From Acidobacteriota bacterium (GTDB lineage Bacteria > Acidobacteriota > Terriglobia > Bryobacterales > Bryobacteraceae): a stretch of DNA of 57,530 bases. The stretch spans positions 1 to 57,530 of the forward strand of contig JAPKZB010000005.1 of NCBI GenBank assembly GCA_026393985.1. Reading direction: 5' to 3'. The notes beneath the pieces are model-generated. The model searched no databases. It saw nothing but the letters and a program-made list of their open reading frames with translations, and had not been told where the DNA came from. Each line of letters opens with the position of its first letter. Position 1 is the stretch's first letter. The position numbers and the translations under genes are program-made. Shown piece by piece: positions 54,182 through 57,530 of this stretch.

Positions 54182-55093
54182 GTGCTATCCCGTCGCCATC
54201 TGTTAGCCGGTTGTGGCCTGGTCTCCTGCGGGCGTTCCTCGCTGGCGCGTATTGCCGTGGTGCCCAAGGCGACGGCACATCTGTTCTTCGTCGCTATACA
54301 CGGCGGCGTCGACCGGGCAGCGCACGAGTTCGGCATCCAGGTCCTCTGGAACGGACCCAACGAGGAGACCGATTACTCCCGGCAGATTCAGATCGTCGAT
54401 GCCTTTGTGGCCCAGCGCGTCGATGCGCTCGCGATTTCGGCCACCGACGAACGGGCGCTCGTCGCGCCGCTCGAGCGGGCCGCGGCCGCCAGCATCCCGA
54501 TTACGGTGTTCGACTCGGCCGTCGATTTCAAAGACTACGTTACCTTTGTCGCCACGGATAATCACGCGGCCGGTTGCCTGGCCGCCCGCGAGGTCGGCCG
54601 GCTTGTCTCCGGGCAGGGAAGCGTCGCCATGGTCATGCAGAAGCCGGGCGGGGCGTCCACTGGACTGCGCGAACGCGGCTTCTCGGAGACGCTGGCCCGC
54701 GAGTTCCCCGGCGTTCGCCTCCTCGCCCGGCAGTTCGGCATGGGAGACCGCGCCCGGTCCCGCGCCGCCGCCGAAAACATTCTCACGGCGCAGCCCCGCC
54801 TCGACGCCTTGTTCGGCTCAAGCGAAGCGGCTTCCATCGGGATCATCCAGGCCGTCGAGAGCCGCGGCCTGGCCGGCAAAGTGAAGATCGTGGGCTTTGA
54901 TAACAGCGAGATCCATCGCGCCGCGCTGCACCGCGGCACGCTCGCCGTCATGCTCGTACAGGAACCCGACAGGATCGGCTACGAAGCCGTCCGCTCGCTC
55001 GTCCGCAAGCTGCGGGGCGAAACGCCACCGCAACGGCTCGACCTGCCCGTGCTCCGCTTCACGCAAGAAAACGCCGCCGACCTGCCCGCCTAG
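54182..55093 (+). CDS. Periplasmic sugar-binding lipoprotein (LacI/RbsB type)
   Basis: The 303-residue protein begins at GTG with MLSRRHLLAGCGL; LAGC is a lipobox, so Cys11 is probably lipidated. The rest is a type I periplasmic binding protein like ribose-binding protein: IQIVDAFVAQRVDALAIS, ERAAAASIPITVFDSA, VGFDNSE near the end. It would bind a sugar or similar ligand in an ABC importer or a chemotaxis or sensing pathway. No permease or ATPase gene is adjacent, so it is an orphan here. It converges with the SDR gene, overlapping by 4 bp. Confidence 0.85.
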   Translation: MLSRRHLLAGCGLVSCGRSSLARIAVVPKATAHLFFVAIHGGVDRAAHEFGIQVLWNGPNEETDYSRQIQIVDAFVAQRVDALAISATDERALVAPLERAAAASIPITVFDSAVDFKDYVTFVATDNHAAGCLAAREVGRLVSGQGSVAMVMQKPGGASTGLRERGFSETLAREFPGVRLLARQFGMGDRARSRAAAENILTAQPRLDALFGSSEAASIGIIQAVESRGLAGKVKIVGFDNSEIHRAALHRGTLAVMLVQEPDRIGYEAVRSLVRKLRGETPPQRLDLPVLRFTQENAADLPA

Positions 55094-56034
55094 ACCATGG
55101 CGGAAAGTGCCGCCGTCATCAGTTCGCGCCCGTGCACCGGCCGTAATCCGGCGCTCGCCAGCAGCTCTCCGGTCGCCCCCGGATCAAATGGCTGCGCCAC
55201 CGAAAGGTGCGGCAGAAACGTCGCCAGCCCCATCATCGCCCGCCATCCGGTGCTCCGCTCAGAGACCGCCTTCAGCGCCCACTCAAACTTCGAGGCCGAA
55301 ACCAGCCGCGGTCGCCGGCCGCCTCCGGCAAAGGCCACGTCCATCAATTCGCCAAACGTCGGCGCCAACTCCGGTCCGGCGCAGATGTGCCGGATAGCGC
55401 CCGGCGTAAAGTGACGTGCAATCAGCAGCGCCAGGGCGCGCCCGGTCCACTCCGCGCTCACCAGGTCCACGGGAACCTCCGGCTTGCCTGGCAGAATCGG
55501 AATCTCGGAGCTGAACGGAATCAGCCGCAGCACCTGCTCCACGTGGCCGCCCCCGCCCAGCACCGAACTCAGCCGGTGAATCGAAACCGGCAGCTTCGTC
55601 TCGGCCAGCACCAGCGCCTCGGCCTCGTGCTTGGACTGCGTGTAGGTGTTGAAATAGCCCTCGCTGTGCGCAAGCCGCTGCTCGCGCACCCAGCCCTCCC
55701 GCCGGCCCGCAATGTACAGCGTGCTCACGTGGGCAAACCGGTCGAGCCGCGGACAGCCGCGGGCAAACTCGAGCATCCGCCGCGTGCCTTCAAGGTTCGT
55801 TTGCCGCACCTCATCAAGCGGCAAATTGAAGCGGATCTCGGCCGCGCAATGGACGATCACCCGGACCTGCCGCTGCAACTCCCGCCGCGTCTCCTCGCTC
55901 AGGCCCAGCCCGGGCTGACACAAGTCCGCCGTCGGCCGCCGCAGCAGATGCACCGGCTCGCCCCTCATCAATTGCTCCAAAACCGGAAGCATCTCCCGGC
56001 CTACTGTCCCCGTTCCTCCGGTGACCAATATCAT
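55090..56034 (-). CDS. SDR-family NAD(P)-dependent epimerase/reductase
   Basis: The 314-residue protein has an extended SDR fold: ILVTGGTGTVG at 2-12, VIVHCAAEIRFNLPLDEVRQTN, and the active-site YTQSK near 140. The region resembles the Male-sterility/fatty-acyl-reductase-like branch (NAD-binding 4). ATG 56034 shares its A with the upstream stop (TGATG), so it is coupled with the glycosyltransferase gene. It may act on a nucleotide sugar or a lipid-linked substrate. Confidence 0.85.
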   Translation of the reverse strand: MILVTGGTGTVGREMLPVLEQLMRGEPVHLLRRPTADLCQPGLGLSEETRRELQRQVRVIVHCAAEIRFNLPLDEVRQTNLEGTRRMLEFARGCPRLDRFAHVSTLYIAGRREGWVREQRLAHSEGYFNTYTQSKHEAEALVLAETKLPVSIHRLSSVLGGGGHVEQVLRLIPFSSEIPILPGKPEVPVDLVSAEWTGRALALLIARHFTPGAIRHICAGPELAPTFGELMDVAFAGGGRRPRLVSASKFEWALKAVSERSTGWRAMMGLATFLPHLSVAQPFDPGATGELLASAGLRPVHGRELMTAALSAMV

Positions 56035-56717
56035 CAAGAACGCTCCCGGACCAGCGCATAACGCCGCGCCAGCCAACCGGGCGAAACGCCCAGCCAATAC
56101 AAAATCTGCAGCCCGGTCCACTGCGCGAACACGACCGCGAAACTGCGGTGTTCAAAGCGCCGGGCCGAGGCCGTCAAAACACAATCAATCCGCCGGAACG
56201 GTCCGACGCGCCGCAACCGGCGTACCAGATCGACGTCTTCAAAAAGGCCTACCGGCCGGAAGCCGCCAATGGCTTCGTACGTCTCGCGGCGCACGAAGAC
56301 GCCCGAATCCCCGTAGCAAAGCCCCAGCAGACGAAGCCAGGGATAGATCCGGGTCAGCCACCGGGCGCTCCGACCGTCGCCGCCAAAGCGCAGCGTAAAG
56401 TGGCCACCCACCACCGCCGGGTCGCCCAGGGCATTCTCAATCGCCCGCACTGCTCCGGGATCCGGAACGCAGTCGGCGTGCAGAAACCACAGGACATCAC
56501 CGGTAGCCGCCGTCGCCCCCGCCGCCTGCTGCTGGCCCCGGCCCGGTTCGGAGCGCACAACGCTGGCCAACGGTTCGGCGAGCGCCCGGGTGCCATCCTG
56601 ACTCCCGCCATCCGCCACCACAATCTCCGCCAATCCCTCCATACCGGTCAGAATAGCGAGGGTGGCCGGGAGCGCTACGGCTTCGTTCAGGGTGGGAATG
56701 ACAACGGAAATGCGCAA
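56034..56717 (-). CDS. Family 2 glycosyltransferase (TIGR04283-like)
   Basis: The 227-residue protein has the GT2 fold: VVIPTLNEAVALPATL, VVADGGSQDGT, the metal-site motif FLHADC, and CYGDSGVFVRRETYEAIGGF in the acceptor half. A C-terminal hydrophobic segment (VVFAQWTGLQILYWLGVSPG) may anchor it to the membrane. The start is TTG at 56717 with a weak GAAG upstream and TAATAT further back. With the SDR protein it probably forms a small pathway for a glycan or glycolipid. Confidence 0.88.
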   Translation of the reverse strand: MRISVVIPTLNEAVALPATLAILTGMEGLAEIVVADGGSQDGTRALAEPLASVVRSEPGRGQQQAAGATAATGDVLWFLHADCVPDPGAVRAIENALGDPAVVGGHFTLRFGGDGRSARWLTRIYPWLRLLGLCYGDSGVFVRRETYEAIGGFRPVGLFEDVDLVRRLRRVGPFRRIDCVLTASARRFEHRSFAVVFAQWTGLQILYWLGVSPGWLARRYALVRERS

Positions 56718-56776
56718 AACAGAACTTCGCAGAATGTATATTATGTAAACTAATTACCGCAGTGCCGACCGCTTCC

Positions 56777-56827
56777 GGTAAAGGCTCCCATTGTACACAC
56801 CCGGGCGGTGTTTCTGGGAGCCTTACC
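56777..56827 (-). terminator. Large hairpin between Gly-rich gene and glycosyltransferase gene
   Basis: GGTAAAGGCTCCCA pairs with TGGGAGCCTTACC with one bulge, around an inner 5-bp stem (ACACC/GGTGT). It starts a few bases after the stop of the Gly-rich gene on the minus strand. No T run follows, so it may be a factor-dependent terminator or an attenuator-like structure. Confidence 0.5.
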
Positions 56828-56830
56828 CGT

Positions 56831-57530
56831 TTAGCGGTTGCGTCCGCCCCCGCCGCCGGCCCGGCCCACGCCGCCCTCGCGGGAGCCGCCGCCCCCGGGT
56901 TCAGCCCCCGGACCACTCGACCGTTCGCGGACCACCGGTCCCTCCATCCGTCCGCCCCCCGGCATGGAAGGCGCACTGTTGAAACCGCCACGGGACCGGC
57001 CGCCCATGCCGCCTTCCCCCATGCCGCCTCCATTGGACGAGCCCCGCGAACCACCGCCACCGCCACCGAACCGTCCCCAGCCGCCGCCGTCGCTGCCCCG
57101 ATTGCTTTCGCTGCGAGCGCCGGAACCGCCAAAACGACCCGCGCCCGCCCCGTCATCGCCCCGGCTGCTCTCGCTGCGCGCGCCCGAACTGCCGAACCGT
57201 CCCCAGCCGCCGGAGTCTCCTCCCCGGTTACTCTCGCCCCGGGTCACGGCCCCGCCGGCGTCCCCGCGGGATGCCCCATCGCCGAACCGTCCCCAGCCGC
57301 CGGTATCGCCCCCGCGGTTTCTCTCACCCCGGGTGAGTTCGCCCCCCGCATCCCCGCGGACGCCGCCATCACGGTTCACCGCCCCGCCCGCGTCCCCCCG
57401 CGACGTCCCGTCTCCGAACCGCCGCCAACTACCGTTATCAGCGCCCCGGTTCATCTCCCCCCGCGTCACCGGCCCCCCCGCATCCCCGCGGACGCCGCCA
57501 TCACGGTTCACCGCCCCGCCCGCGTCCCCC
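56831..57530 (-). CDS. Gly-rich repeat protein, 5' end beyond window
   Basis: The frame is open from the stop at 56831 to the last base of the window, at least 232 codons; the ATG-like GTG at 57511 lies inside a repeat and is not the start. The sequence is built of Gly, Arg, Asp and Ser with periodic W-G-R-F-G blocks. Copies of about 44 residues share SRGDAGGAV and NRDGGVRGDAGG. The C-terminal 70 residues lose the periodicity and are Gly/Ser/Arg-rich (SRGSSNGGGMGEGGMGGRS). It could be an exported surface protein, an RNA-binding RGG-type protein or a structural one. Composition is extreme and repeats may be mis-assembled. Confidence 0.75.
   Translation of the reverse strand, partial: GDAGGAVNRDGGVRGDAGGPVTRGEMNRGADNGSWRRFGDGTSRGDAGGAVNRDGGVRGDAGGELTRGERNRGGDTGGWGRFGDGASRGDAGGAVTRGESNRGGDSGGWGRFGSSGARSESSRGDDGAGAGRFGGSGARSESNRGSDGGGWGRFGGGGGGSRGSSNGGGMGEGGMGGRSRGGFNSAPSMPGGGRMEGPVVRERSSGPGAEPGGGGSREGGVGRAGGGGGRNR
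57349..57398 (-). repeat. Exact 50-bp repeat, copy A
   Basis: Identical to 57481-57530; the period is 132 bp (44 codons), in frame with the Gly-rich gene. More diverged copies lie at about 57066 onward. Confidence 0.9.
57481..57530 (-). repeat. Exact 50-bp repeat, copy B (at window edge)
   Basis: Matches copy A over all 50 bases and runs to the end of the window, so the true repeat is longer or continues past it. Confidence 0.9.

Overview
The window is GC-rich, gene-dense bacterial chromosome. It most resembles an Acidobacteriota genome of the Solibacter/Bryobacter kind. The clues are a Solibacter-type TIGR03437 protein, a TonB receptor with an N-terminal carboxypeptidase-regulatory domain, several exported TPR and regulatory-domain proteins of unknown role, a secreted sulfatase and a Tes-like radical SAM protein. 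I see no rRNA, tRNA, CRISPR array, insertion sequence or prophage. 55 protein genes are called; the first and last are cut by the window edges.

Layout. 1-9.4 kb: a partial hypothetical gene, a LarA-type racemase, a 43-residue membrane peptide, an exported D-aminoacylase-like amidohydrolase with an acetyltransferase, a sulfatase divergent from a 2-hydroxyacid dehydrogenase/HpaI-aldolase pair, a nucleoside-type MFS carrier and a di-iron protein. 9.4-14.5 kb: glycolate oxidase subunits GlcE and GlcF (GlcD absent), an NTF2-like protein, and a three-gene operon of exported metal-binding, metallopeptidase and thioredoxin-like proteins. 14.5-24 kb: two operons for secreted or envelope proteins (SGNH hydrolase, aldo/keto reductase, lamin-tail nuclease; TIGR03437 protein, TonB receptor, beta-helix protein). 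24-34.4 kb: the Tes-like radical SAM protein, an M14 peptidase, an AhpD-like protein, QueG, TPR proteins and a GT39-like membrane protein. 34.4-41.3 kb: HIT, an IHF-like protein and ribosomal protein S1 in one operon, an esterase-propeller fusion, a renalase-like amine oxidase, PheA and a UbiX-type enzyme. 41.3-45.5 kb: a less familiar accessory stretch with an XRE-like regulator, a secreted tandem-repeat protein and a 7-TM protein. 45.5-57.5 kb: a TPR protein, a flavoprotein, a five-gene purC-cvpA-gph-FAD-Nramp-like operon, a YkgJ-type protein, an orphan sugar-binding lipoprotein, an SDR/glycosyltransferase pair and a Gly-rich 44-residue-repeat protein.

Three things stand out. (1) At eleven genes a -10-like hexamer (TANNNT) sits only 6-10 nt before the start codon (12 nt at two more), which suggests widespread leaderless or near-leaderless transcription. 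rpsA, by contrast, has a full TTGACA-17-TATACT promoter, a leader and a Shine-Dalgarno site. (2) The secreted protein at 43241-43813 carries two 45-residue copies that are identical in protein, while all eight DNA differences between them are silent; a 7-TM protein follows it. (3) The radical SAM protein at 24065-26188 has the features of tetraether/membrane-spanning lipid synthases.
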